Shown one piece after another: positions 1 through 7,620 of a stretch of 12,000 nucleotides of DNA (position 1 is the first letter of the stretch; each line of letters opens with the position of its first letter). The DNA lies in assembly GCA_903813345.2 (NCBI GenBank), contig CAIIXF020000444.1:1-12000 (forward strand), in the 5' to 3' direction. Position numbers and translations under genes: made by a program. The notes beneath the pieces were generated by a model. The model did no database searches. It saw nothing but the letters and a program-made list of their open reading frames with translations, and was not told the DNA's origin. Origin of the DNA: Owenia fusiformis (lineage: Eukaryota; Annelida; Polychaeta; Sabellida; Oweniidae).

Positions 1-178
1 GCTTGGAGGTATCGTAATACAAAGATGCCATGTCTTTGTAACAAGATGGCCAACCTTCGAGTCACAGGTTGCGATATTTTGTTTTCTCCATTTAAACAAG
101 AAATTCACAGCTTTAGTTCCTCGTGTTTGACACTCATTGTATGTTATCCCTAATTCAAAGACGCCAATGTAATGGATT
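1..178. other. Left flank of element A, no feature seen
   Basis: Sequence outside the transposon. It has no open frame of note, no RNA-gene motif and no visible similarity to the rest of the window. The short frame that starts at 123 runs on into the GGATAT repeats of element A and is treated as spurious. Confidence 0.5.
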
Positions 179-181
179 TTA
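179..181. repeat. Putative target site duplication TTA, left of A
   Basis: TTA directly abuts CACAGCG on the left. The same TTA follows CGCTGTG on the right at 6883-6885. A 3-bp match can arise by chance, but it sits exactly at the end of the perfect inverted repeat. Confidence 0.5.
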
Positions 182-207
182 CACAGCGAAAAATGGTGTA
201 ATATCCT
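182..207 (+). repeat. Element A left terminal inverted repeat
   Basis: The first 14 bases, CACAGCGAAAAATG, pair perfectly with the right end. The next 12 bases match at 9 positions, giving about 23 of 26 overall. The 12-base core CAGCGAAAAATG occurs four times in the window, once at each end of A and of B, each time oriented as an element terminus. Confidence 0.85.
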
Positions 208-420
208 ATAGTTTCCGTACGTATCGCAAATCCCGGATATTTGAGGTATCCTTGAATAACCTAAAATATACCGATACTTCTAACATCCGGAAATATCCTC
301 AAAGGGATATTTTTGGATACTCCAAGTTTCCAACTTTCAACATATCCGAATTAAGGATATTTCAGGATAGTTGACTACCCTAGTATCCAGAAATTTTTTT
401 AAGTATCCGGAATATTGATT
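197..420. repeat. GGATA(T/C) subterminal repeat cluster, L arm of A
   Basis: About a dozen copies of GGATAT, GGATAC or their complements (ATATCC, GTATCC) lie within about 220 bp of the left end, in both orientations and irregularly spaced. The same motif is dense at the matching end of B (9460-9680), in both R arms (6700-6870, 7735-7900) and where the L arm approaches the C insertion (1690-1745, 7935-8050). Clusters of short, mixed-orientation motifs near the ends are known as transposase-binding arrays in CACTA/EnSpm elements; that role here is inferred. Short open frames through this stretch (for example 123-374 and 337-543) are by-products of the repeats. Confidence 0.65.
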
Positions 421-697
421 CCTGGAAATTATGCTAGTACATAAATTATAACGTTCAATTAACAATTTTAGTGTCATTGAAACATTTGTTTCGCCATATA
501 GAATGTGGAATATCTTGTATGAATTTCTGCAGTGAAACAACATTCTCCTCGTGATATCTTAACTGCTCAAAATGGCTGCCATCGAAAAACTTGTGTTTGG
601 GAAATTCAGACATATGTAAGACAGGAAATTCATGATGACCGAAGATTACATCGTCAATAAGCTGATCTTCGAAGAAAAGTTTGCTTCTAAGCATGGA
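270..697 (+). repeat. Upstream copy of an internal duplication in the L arm of A
   Basis: Two blocks here, 270-325 and 589-697, are repeated in the same order and orientation at 861-915 and 916-999, but directly joined there. The block at 667-697 is a 31-bp perfect match to 969-999. The intervening 326-588 has no copy downstream. Comparison with B shows that the block order of the upstream copy matches the terminal part of B. Confidence 0.7.
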
Positions 698-860
698 AGA
701 TAATATTAAATAAAGTTCCTGGGATATTGTCTAAAATATATCTATTCTTAAATGTTAAGGTTTTAAGTTATACTCTTTTCAAATTCTATTACTGTTAAAT
801 CATATATCTGCTTCATATGGGCTTATGAGCCTTTTGCAGATTATCGACATAGACATAGAC

Positions 861-999
861 ACCGATACTTCGAATATCCGGAAATATCCTCGAAAGGATA
901 TTTTTAGGTACTCCAACTTGTGTTTGTTTGGGAAATTCAATCAACGATTTCATCGACAATAAGATGCGCTTCGAAGAAAAGTTTGCTTCTAAGCATGGA
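861..999 (+). repeat. Downstream, condensed copy of the L-arm duplication
   Basis: Contains the GGATAT-rich block (861-915, like 270-325) fused directly to the block beginning ACTTGTGTTTG (916-999, like 589-697). From about 925 onward it continues into sequence that aligns with B from about 8800 downward. B has only one copy of the region, so the duplication is specific to A or was lost in B. Between the copies, 700-860 is AT-rich with no counterpart in B. Confidence 0.7.
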
Positions 1000-1763
1000 G
1001 GGTATATTAACGTTTATAACAACTAAAGTAGAAACAACATTTCCTTCATGTCAACTGATTTGTTTCAATAATACCGTGAATCTGTCGAATTTTAGCTTGT
1101 ACATTTCGTAGTTTTCTCATTTTATCTGGCTTCGGTCGTACTTTCAAGATATAAACGTGAATTCATCTTGTAGAGAATCTTATGAACTTTACTAGGAAGC
1201 TTTTGTTTACTACATTTCGATATTCGTAGACACTGAAAATGGCTTTTAAATAAGGTAACAAACACAAATATTAGTCGCCATTAAAACATTGCAATCAAAC
1301 CGGAAGTTTGCTCTCTGACGTCCGCGCGCTATCAATAAATTGAGACGAAATATCGTTACAACTTACAACGTTATCAATGCCCCTAATTTAAACATCGAGC
1401 ATTTTCCTCAAGTCTAAATTCAAATTATTGAACACACAATGATCAGCATGGCAGCCACATCAGTTCCTAAGTGAAGAAGGACGTCAAGTAGGAGATGTAA
1501 AAGTAGCAGAACAGCCTAAGTACATCGATGTGGTCATTGTTATACATCCTTGTGATCAGATGTTTTAATGCTTACACCTATCGCACATCTCATTTGTATT
1601 GATGAGATAATAAACTGTACGTATTTAAATGCGTCATTTCATGTTTAGTTTGTTAGGTAATATGAACGAAAATCTCCTTGCAATCCCGACCGTATTCGTG
1701 AATATCCCAAAAATATTACGAACTATATCCCTAAATATCCCGGAAAATTGTTGAATATTCAGC
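1000..1763 (+). repeat. Inner part of the L arm of element A
   Basis: Aligns, inverted, with B at about 7960-8770. The clearest anchors are 1028-1052 against 8673-8697 (25 bp perfect) and 1102-1128 against 8597-8623 (27 bp perfect). The copies differ by several indels: about 1490-1615 is present only here, and about 8065-8190 only in B. An ATG-led frame at about 1238 (ATGGCTTTTAAATAA) stops after four codons. The corresponding frame in B runs about two dozen codons, so neither looks like a protein. The divergence suggests two old copies. Confidence 0.75.
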
Positions 1764-1766
1764 TAT
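1764..1766. repeat. Target site duplication TAT, left of element C
   Basis: TAT immediately precedes CACTATATG. The match to the right-hand TAT, and the single CAT in the unoccupied site in B, support a true 3-bp duplication. Confidence 0.75.
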
Positions 1767-1894
1767 CACTATATGAAATAGAGAATATTGCTTTGTTATA
1801 AGCAGTGTCTATTTGTAAGAATCTCATGTAATGTGCAGTAATCAGCAAAAATATTCAGCACATATAAACAGAGACAGTACAGAGACAATACTCG

Positions 1895-1911
1895 CTGCAT
1901 ATATGGAACAC
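1895..1911 (+). repeat. 17-bp subterminal inverted repeat of element C, left copy
   Basis: CTGCATATATGGAACAC, the perfect reverse complement of 6505-6521. It lies about 130 bp from the left end of C; the partner lies about 115 bp from the right end. This places it in a matching subterminal position and confirms that both ends belong to one element. Confidence 0.8.
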
Positions 1912-2026
1912 TCTGTATATTCAAGTATTGCTTCTCTTTATTTGTAGAACAGCACAAATAAGCACTGATTATACGTGGAGTTAAGAATACTCAAATATAT
2001 GCAAACGCAATACTCTGTAAGTGTGC

Positions 2027-2067
2027 AATATAGTCACACATTATAATTGCCTCTTTCTGACTATATT
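2027..2067. repeat. 9-bp hairpin near the left end of C
   Basis: AATATAGTC (2027-2035) and GACTATATT (2059-2067) are perfect complements separated by 23 bases. It is AT-rich, so it may be incidental. Confidence 0.4.
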
Positions 2068-2384
2068 AAGCTATTTCTAAGTTGCTCTGCTCATTTTATA
2101 ACCGAGCATACAAATAAATAACGGACTATTTGTGCGTACTTTTCTATTAAGCATGATAAAACAACACAACTAAAGAATGTAAGTACCGTAGTTCTTTATG
2201 AATATGACTTTACCTGTGTATAATAAGCGACTACAGGATGGATTTCGAAATAATCTATTTTTACTATAATTGTGATTTTTCGACACCTTTTAAGTCACAC
2301 CGGAAAAGAGAGATCTTCCTTGTAGTTATCAATAAGTTGCTAATAAAGAATACTTGTGCAAATTCATGTTTTTAATGGAGATCG

Positions 2385-2398
2385 CCCCCCCCCCCCCC
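2385..2398 (+). repeat. C14 homopolymer tract
   Basis: Fourteen consecutive C residues in otherwise AT-rich DNA. The exact length may be unreliable, because such tracts are prone to sequencing and assembly error as well as to real slippage. Confidence 0.9.
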
Positions 2399-2561
2399 GA
2401 CGGAAAGCTGGCTACACAGCTGAACTTGTTATCTCTACTTTTAGAGTCAATGCAACCTAATTCTTCCTGAGAAGGTATTATAATTTAACAACCTGTTACC
2501 ACCGTTCGTATTAAATCATGGATTATGCATAGGAATTCAATTGTTTACTTTTTCAAATCGC

Positions 2562-2580
2562 TGCTTTGTTTTCCATTCCC
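2562..2580 (+). repeat. 19-bp direct repeat, first copy
   Basis: TGCTTTGTTTTCCATTCCC, repeated exactly at 3220-3238 about 660 bp downstream, inside the core of element C. The flanking sequences do not obviously match. Confidence 0.75.
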
Positions 2581-3000
2581 CATGATCAAAGCAAATGGTA
2601 GTCTAGACTCTTTTGGTCATGTTTTCGATTACATTTAAAATCTGCACATCAATTCAGAACCATAAAATATAAATCACTGGAGCGACGTCCAACATCTTTT
2701 AATCCGCTTAATAAGTGATTCTTGCCTTTGAATTAAAGCCCATGTTAAATTCCTCCCGGAAAAGCCGGTATTTAGAAAAAATATGACAGGTAATGGAATC
2801 GAAAGAAGATTAAATCATTTTATAGTGTTTATGTTTCAATCAGCGTTGATTTCATGGTCTTATATAACTCATTTACAGGAGTTTTGTATTCCCGATGCAC
2901 TTGTGGTCATAGTTTGCCCGGGATAGTTTGTTTATAATAAATTGATTTAAGTTTAAATAGAAAAGAAAGATAGTATTCTAATTTGAATTTTAGGAACTGG

Positions 3001-3060
3001 GTTTCAAAAACCTGCTTTTTAACTTCAGTTTGAAACTGGCTTTTAATAACCCTGCTTTTT
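3001..3060 (+). repeat. Small repeat cluster with an inverted and a direct pair
   Basis: GTTTCAAA (3001-3008) and TTTGAAAC (3029-3036) form an 8-bp inverted pair. CCTGCTTTTT occurs at 3011-3020 and again at 3051-3060. The two pairs interlock in 60 bp, suggesting a local duplication. Confidence 0.5.
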
Positions 3061-3219
3061 GAGAACTATAGATTGCAAATGCGGTTGCCTTGGTGTACTT
3101 TTCAATGTTTCGGTGCAGTTTTGTGAATCAAAATATTATTTTTTGATAACTTGATAATATGAGAATGAAGAGACAAAACCTGATCAGAGATACCCTTGTT
3201 TCTATTTTGAATTGGACCT

Positions 3220-3238
3220 TGCTTTGTTTTCCATTCCC
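3220..3238 (+). repeat. 19-bp direct repeat, second copy
   Basis: Exact copy of 2562-2580 in the same orientation. Confidence 0.75.
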
Positions 3239-4886
3239 AAATACATTCACAAAACTTTAATCCCTAATTATTCAATTCTTGCAAATGAGTTAAGTTACGT
3301 TCTCACTGATATTAATCCGTCTGTTATAGTTAAATGGATTAATTTCTATAGCCAGTTTTTCTAAATCCCCGTGCTACATTGTATAATTAAATTTCTTTTA
3401 AATTCAGAAATTAACCGATTATCTCTGAAGGAATGCAAAAGGTAGTTCAACATTTTGATGATACAACTGAACAAGGTGGTCATGGATACCGGGAGGGGGA
3501 CTTTAACTACATTATTATCAGATGTTTGGATTGTTCACTTATAAGGATGTTATTTTAGCGAGTAATGCAATCAGACGGCTTGTGCACAATGGTGTTACCT
3601 ATAATTAGTTCTGGGATGATTTTTGAATCCATGGGAAAGTAATATCTGAGATCAAGGCATTTGTTGAAATAAAATATTGAGAATTTTTATACCAATTATA
3701 TTTTCAATAATTTCATTTAGCGTATTTGATGTGAGTTTATTTTCTGCTTCCTCTAGCATCTGGGTTCCTAGTAAATTATGATCCCGGGATTATGATGTAA
3801 AGTAAAAAAGGTTTTTGACTTGTAATACTAAATGTACGTGTACTTTGTCGAAATCTCTATCCCCGATTAAAGCTTTATTTATCGCAAAATAATAAACAAT
3901 TGTATCAAAATATTGAAAACTCAGTATTACATGTCAAATGACAGCTCTTATTATGTGAAAATGTGAGTAAAATACACTACATCTGCAAATACATGTATGC
4001 AATCGCATTCAAACTTGATTGATTTAAATTGTTTGAATGTCTAAAAAGAGCTTTAATAATATGTTTTACTTAAATCATGGTGAATGGCTTTCGAAACATT
4101 TGATTGCAACCCATATTTCAGTTTGGAATAAAATACTCAATCAGCAGCCGATGAATCGCGGCAAATGTGACCCAGACATTAGCGAGGAAAATACATTTGA
4201 CCAAATAATCCCCTGCTGAATCCCCATATAGATAATATACACCAAGGCCTACACAAATATAAAATAATCTTGATTGCAGATTATTAAAGAGATATATGTA
4301 TTATGTCGGGAGGGGGTCAAGGATCTTGACGCAAGATTAATACAATTCTTAAATCATCAGAATGTCATTCAGATTTACTATGAATGAGCTTGTTATTTGA
4401 ATTAAAACTGAATACATCAAAAAGTGTATTATTAGTTTGTATTTTGAATGCTAAGAATGAAAAGGTAATTCTATACAAATCACAAATACCATTCAAAACA
4501 ATTCCTGGTTTCAACTATCAAGGTGCTTCTCCAAACATCCGGCCACTATGTGCAATTGTGTCAGGTAATTAGTAATGTTTATGTTTAGATTACTTATTAG
4601 AGATGTCAAATCATGGGCTCATCAAAACAGCATTATGACTGTTCAATAGCAGCAAAATGTCGCAGAATTTAGTATTTTATGTTTTAACAATTTTGTTATT
4701 GAATAACTAAAAATGAGGGGGTGGATATTGAGCAAGCTGCATGTCTCCGAGCCATGATGCGCAAGTAATAATCGTACGTGACACGCACACATGTGGTTGA
4801 CAGGGAAACATTAAGCTTGCCAAATGACCAATGTCTGTTGAGTAGTAAATAATCATAAAGCCATACTGTGAGAATGTCTACACATT

Positions 4887-4927
4887 GGCGCAATCATGGG
4901 CTTTTGATTAGAAGCCCATGGCGCAAT
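4887..4927. repeat. Hairpin flanked by an 8-bp direct repeat
   Basis: CATGGGCTT (4895-4903) and AAGCCCATG (4912-4920) form a perfect 9-bp stem with an 8-base loop. GGCGCAAT lies just before it (4887-4894) and again at its end (4920-4927), the second copy sharing one base with the stem. A palindrome bordered by a short direct repeat can be a small insertion footprint, though the sizes are small enough for chance. Confidence 0.45.
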
Positions 4928-5209
4928 TTAGCCAGTCAGCCATTTTCTCCACGCCAGACCCAGGAACACGACGAAGCCTCTCGTAAGTGAAACTTTAGCT
5001 TGCTTTTTATTTCCCTTAATGGATAGATGATTGAGTTTGATAATGAAAAAAAACACAATAAAGACACCTGGCAAATTGTTGTAAACATAAGATTTAGCAT
5101 TGATCTTGATAATTTAATAAATTGATTGTCTTGGAAGGTCCATGATTCTGTATGGCTGAACAGTATGCTATAAACTAATGTCTTTGTATCATTGAATAAA
5201 ATACACAAC

Positions 5210-5265
5210 AGTGTCTTTGTATCTTCAGAGGAGTGTCTTCAGAGCAGTGTCTTTGTGTGCAGTGT
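5210..5265 (+). repeat. Short irregular tandem repeat AGTGTCTTTG
   Basis: Units beginning AGTGTC start at 5210, 5232, 5246 and 5261, with a related AATGTCTTTGTATC at about 5178. Unit length varies from 14 to 22 bases, which suggests slippage in the core of element C. Confidence 0.6.
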
Positions 5266-5489
5266 CAAATTTCCTGCAAAATAGAATTCATGTGATAGCT
5301 GAATTTACATAGATATTGAGAAACGTGTAGAAGACACTAGGATGAAGAAGAAAGGAGTTTGAATGGAGAAAGCAGAATTTGATATCGTACGAGAATTTGC
5401 TACCGGGAGACAGGCCATATCTTGCTACAAAAAACACAGTTTTCAAGATTGAGCAATATGCGTACATTGATTTGGAGCATTAGTTCGCA

Positions 5490-5577
5490 CCATTTTAAAG
5501 ATAGAAATATAATGTTACATCATGTACAATGCAATGTAAATATATTCATTTAGCAGTATACAGGTTTGGCCAAAACA
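5490..5577 (+). repeat. Diverged direct repeat of about 85 bp, first copy
   Basis: Shares with 5692-5777 the ordered blocks CATTTTAAAG, GAAATATAAT, GCAATGTAAATAT and a closing CAAAACAT, with small indels between them. The copies are about 200 bp apart in the same orientation. Confidence 0.6.
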
Positions 5578-5691
5578 TAATGAGTAAATCCATTTAAAAG
5601 TAAAATCATTATTAGGCTTATCATTCGAGAGAGAATATAATTTTCAATGATTTGAAATAGGCATTCATATTTTTGCCTACAATAACTATGT

Positions 5692-5777
5692 ATCATTTAA
5701 AGGAAGAAATATAATTACAGTGCAATGTAAATATGTCTATATATGTATCAAGCGATGTGAAAGGTGGATCAAAACAT
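5692..5777 (+). repeat. Diverged direct repeat of about 85 bp, second copy
   Basis: Partner of 5490-5577; it lacks about 10 bases after the GAAATATAAT block. Confidence 0.6.
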
Positions 5778-6199
5778 TCCCATCTTCAAGCGATATTATT
5801 TCACGGGGCTAATAAGTTGTAACAATGATTTTCTCCCTATATCATGACATGTATACTATTTGAAGTTATTACTTATAGAGGTCGTCTCATTGGCCTACTC
5901 TGTACATAGAAATCTAAAGAAATTTAAAATAAATTATAAAAAACGTAAAAGCTGTTTATGTGCAATTTTTTCAAATCTCTTACCCCAAAAAACAAGTACA
6001 GTAAGCCAAACCTATAGCTACAACACTCAAATGCTCATAAAAAGGAATTTACATTAACAGATGTTTATGCCCAATTCACAAAACAGCGTCTACCAGTCCT
6101 CCTAAATAAGCAAGAATATGTCAAATATACAGATCTTGACTCTATACATATATGTATATATGCTAATGTAGTTAGTTTATATTCTTGTGCATGTCTCAA

Positions 6200-6521
6200 T
6201 ATACTCACATGCTGCATATTACTTATCTCAAAATATGCAGAAATACTCATGAAAAGTGGCATATATGCAGATCATATGCAAATATAATCAGTTTTAATTT
6301 TTATATATATCTAGTATACTCAACTGCTTATATTTGTCTATCCCAAATGAGCAGGTATATGCAGTTTCAGCGCTGCATATAATCACAAGTAAACAGCAAA
6401 TATGCAAAGTATGTCTGAATATAAGCAAATATACTCAGTGACAGTACCCGTATATGCAGTCAGTATTCTCCGTGGATGTTTGTTATATGCAGCTACATAT
6501 ATGTGTGTTCCATATATGCAG
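6200..6521 (+). repeat. ATATGCAG subterminal repeat array, right end of element C
   Basis: At least six copies of ATATGCAG on the plus strand (around 6233, 6263, 6357, 6452, 6485, 6514) and further copies as CTGCATAT (6212, 6373) lie within about 300 bp. A second short motif, ATACTCA, is interspersed (6201, 6243, 6316, 6431). The left end of C has fewer, more scattered copies of both (about 1895, 1987, 1996). Such arrays are the expected binding sites for a CACTA-type transposase; this function is inferred. Open frames crossing the array in both directions are spurious. Confidence 0.7.
6505..6521 (-). repeat. 17-bp subterminal inverted repeat of element C, right copy
   Basis: GTGTTCCATATATGCAG, the exact reverse complement of 1895-1911. 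It includes one unit of the ATATGCAG array. Confidence 0.8.
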
Positions 6522-6633
6522 TTATTGTCTGCATTCTGTCAGTGATGATTACTGGTTATAACATGCAATTTGAAGCAAATAACCATTAGAATTGCTCGTT
6601 ATTAGCAAGCAATATTCGTTATTTTATACAGTG

Positions 6634-6636
6634 TAT
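6634..6636. repeat. Target site duplication TAT, right of element C
   Basis: TAT follows the terminal CAGTG at 6629-6633. The sequence beyond it, ATTTGTGAG, continues the host element exactly as in B. Confidence 0.75.
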
Positions 6637-6856
6637 ATTTGTGAGTATTCGAATCATATATTAGTCATACCCCTAAGAATACGCGAAAAGACGTGATGTA
6701 TATCAGTAGTATCCAGAACTATGGATATTTCAGGATACCAGTGTTCCGTCTCTCACTAATATCCGTGAATCTCCAAAATCGCGATACTTAGAGTATTTGT
6801 CACGGATTCTTAAGGATACGTTCCATATCACTATAATATTTCGCAAATATCCAGGC
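6637..6856 (+). repeat. R arm of element A
   Basis: Aligns, inverted, with 7723-7956 of element B. The clearest anchor is 6740-6755 against 7838-7853 (16 bp perfect, AGTGTTCCGTCTCTCA). Carries GGATAT/ATATCC motifs like the L arm. Continues directly from the host sequence interrupted by element C. Confidence 0.75.
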
Positions 6857-6882
6857 AGGATATTGTATCATTTTTCGCTGTG
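6857..6882 (-). repeat. Element A right terminal inverted repeat
   Basis: Reverse complement of the left terminus: perfect over the outer 14 bases and about 23 of 26 overall. Beyond this it follows the R-arm sequence shared with B at 7711 onward, not the L-arm sequence, so the element has two distinguishable ends. Confidence 0.85.
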
Positions 6883-6885
6883 TTA
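6883..6885. repeat. Putative target site duplication TTA, right of A
   Basis: Partner of the TTA at 179-181, immediately outside the right terminus of element A. Confidence 0.5.
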
Positions 6886-6909
6886 GAGGTACATGAAAAT
6901 ACATAAATA

Positions 6910-6954
6910 TCCATGTCTACTAACTGCATATGTCTGTGGTACATGGATTAGTAG
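6910..6954. repeat. Two interleaved 7-bp complementary pairs
   Basis: TCCATGT (6910-6916) complements ACATGGA (6941-6947). The adjacent CTACTAA (6917-6923) complements TTAGTAG (6948-6954). The order 1-2-1'-2' is that of a pseudoknot, but with no linker bases on two sides both full stems could hardly form together; two alternative hairpins are more realistic. Confidence 0.5.
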
Positions 6955-7205
6955 TTATCTTAGGTAAATGAACGCATGCTATGTATTTCGAAATCTGTTG
7001 GTCCGTATCAGAATTAAGCGATATTTTGTTGACATACTTTAGACAAGTATATCTCTAAATTATTGCAAAATGCCTTCCAACGTCAAAATAAACTGTCTTC
7101 GTACTATTACAGATGCTTATTTTCAAAGAAATTGTTTAAACTGCAGTGTCGAGATGTTTCACACTCCTGGGTGGTGGTCCCTGATATGTTCTTTATCACC
7201 AGCCT

Positions 7206-7232
7206 TATAAAAAGGGGATATCGTTGTCATTT
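7206..7232 (+). promoter_or_regulatory. TATA-like box with initiator-like match
   Basis: TATAAAAAGG (7206-7215) is a good TATA match, followed by TCATTT (7227-7232), which fits an initiator consensus. The spacing of about 23 bases is shorter than the usual 28-34. No gene follows, only GT-rich repeat, so it may be chance or the promoter of a repeat unit. Confidence 0.2.
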
Positions 7233-7245
7233 AGTTGATGGTTAG

Positions 7246-7620
7246 TTGCGTCCAGTGTGTGGTATGTTGTCCTTTGCTATGCTGGTCGGTGGTAGAATGT
7301 GTTGTCACAGGTTGTGCCTGGTTTGAACCAGTTGGTTGTGTATATTGATGTCGCAGCTTAGGCTTGATTTGTAAGTTGCATTTATTGTGTTTTATTGTTT
7401 TTTGTTAGGTTGTACCTGATTGTGTAATAATGGTTTGGTGTAAAGTGTTGGTTTATTGTGTTGTGTCAGTCGGTTGTGTTTTGGTGATTATTTGTCTGAA
7501 TGTGCCTGTTTGTGTTATTCTAGCTTTGTATTGGGCCATTTCGTATTGTGCTATGATTATTTGACAATGATTTATATTATCTAATGTTGTGATTGTGTTA
7601 TGCTGGTCGAGTAGCAGACT
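7246..7620 (+). repeat. GT-rich degenerate repeat, left block
   Basis: Strong strand asymmetry: the plus strand is rich in G and T and poor in C. GTTGTGCCTG or close variants occur at 7311, 7409 and 7499. TATGCTGGTCG occurs at about 7278 and again at about 7601. CAGTCGGTTGTGTTT at 7467-7481 is repeated exactly at 9802-9816 beyond element B. The unit length is unclear (about 90-100 bp here). The same family flanks B on both sides, so B appears to sit within or beside it. A 108-codon minus-strand frame (7453-7779) arises from this skew. Confidence 0.65.

Larger units (their letters stand above)
2012..6180. other. Core of element C: no recognisable gene
   Basis: About 4.2 kb of AT-rich DNA between the subterminal regions. 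Frames of 60-90 codons occur (for example 4037-4219 and 4384-4572 on plus, 4936-5208 on minus), but none shows a transposase motif, a domain or codon-like composition. The frame at 4384 ends just past a CAG|GTAATT that resembles a splice donor, so a decayed exon cannot be excluded. Other local features are a C14 tract, a 19-bp direct repeat, a diverged repeat of about 85 bp and a few short hairpins. Confidence 0.5.
1767..6633 (+). mobile_element. Element C: CACTA-like non-autonomous transposon nested in A
   Basis: Seen directly: the left end is CACTATATGAAATA and the right end, reverse complemented, is CACTGTATAAAATA; 28 of the first 36 positions agree. TAT flanks both sides (1764-1766, 6634-6636). 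Element B carries the same host sequence without this insert, with CAT in place of TAT (minus strand of 7957-7959), followed by the same ATTTGTGAG. The boundaries therefore rest on an empty site. Established knowledge: CACTA/EnSpm elements begin CACTA or CACTG, make 3-bp duplications and carry arrays of short subterminal motifs. All three are seen here. The 4.87-kb element has no frame longer than about 90 codons and no recognisable transposase, so it appears non-autonomous or thoroughly decayed. Confidence 0.8.
182..6882 (+). mobile_element. Element A: non-autonomous DNA transposon, interrupted by element C
   Basis: Seen directly: the sequence starts with CACAGCGAAAAATG (182-195) and ends with its exact reverse complement (6869-6882), with TTA on each side (179-181, 6883-6885). 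The similarity of the two ends extends to about 26 bp. Its left arm (about 182-1766) and right arm (about 6637-6882) both recur, inverted, in element B, which has the same pair of ends but lacks the 4.87 kb in between. Removing that stretch (element C) leaves about 1.8 kb, close to B's length. No transposase frame is visible. Family is inferred: 5'-CAC termini, a 3-bp duplication and dense subterminal repeats resemble CACTA/EnSpm elements, whereas a TTA target also fits PIF/Harbinger (TWA). The 3-bp duplication alone could be chance; the boundaries rest mainly on the terminal repeats and on the match to B. Confidence 0.82.
6886..7245. other. Spacer between element A and the GT-rich repeat
   Basis: Mostly unique-looking AT-rich sequence with no supported gene. 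The 60-codon frame at 7063-7245 has no recognisable features. It holds a pair of interleaved 7-bp complements (6910-6954) and a TATA-like sequence near 7206. Confidence 0.5.

Noticed and set aside
123-374. 83-codon plus-strand frame
   Set aside because: It spans the boundary between flank and transposon and then the GGATAT cluster; the coding impression comes from the repeated motif.
4037-5208. Frames at 4037-4219, 4384-4572 (plus) and 4936-5208 (minus) as transposase remnants
   Set aside because: No DDE-type motif, zinc-finger pattern or shared reading direction is visible. One donor-like sequence (CAG|GTAATT at 4562-4570) is not enough to call an exon.
6065-6382. Overlapping 65-codon frames on both strands
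   Set aside because: They cross the ATATGCAG array at the right end of element C; frames on both strands of a short-motif array are expected by-products.
1767-6633. Transib-type assignment for element C from its CAC terminus
   Set aside because: Transib makes 5-bp duplications; the flanks (GCTAT and TATAT) do not match over five bases, and the empty site in B supports three.
182-6882. hAT assignment for A from CAGCG-like ends
   Set aside because: An 8-bp duplication would be expected; the eight bases on either side of the CAGCG ends do not match, whereas extending the repeat to CACAGCG leaves a matching TTA.
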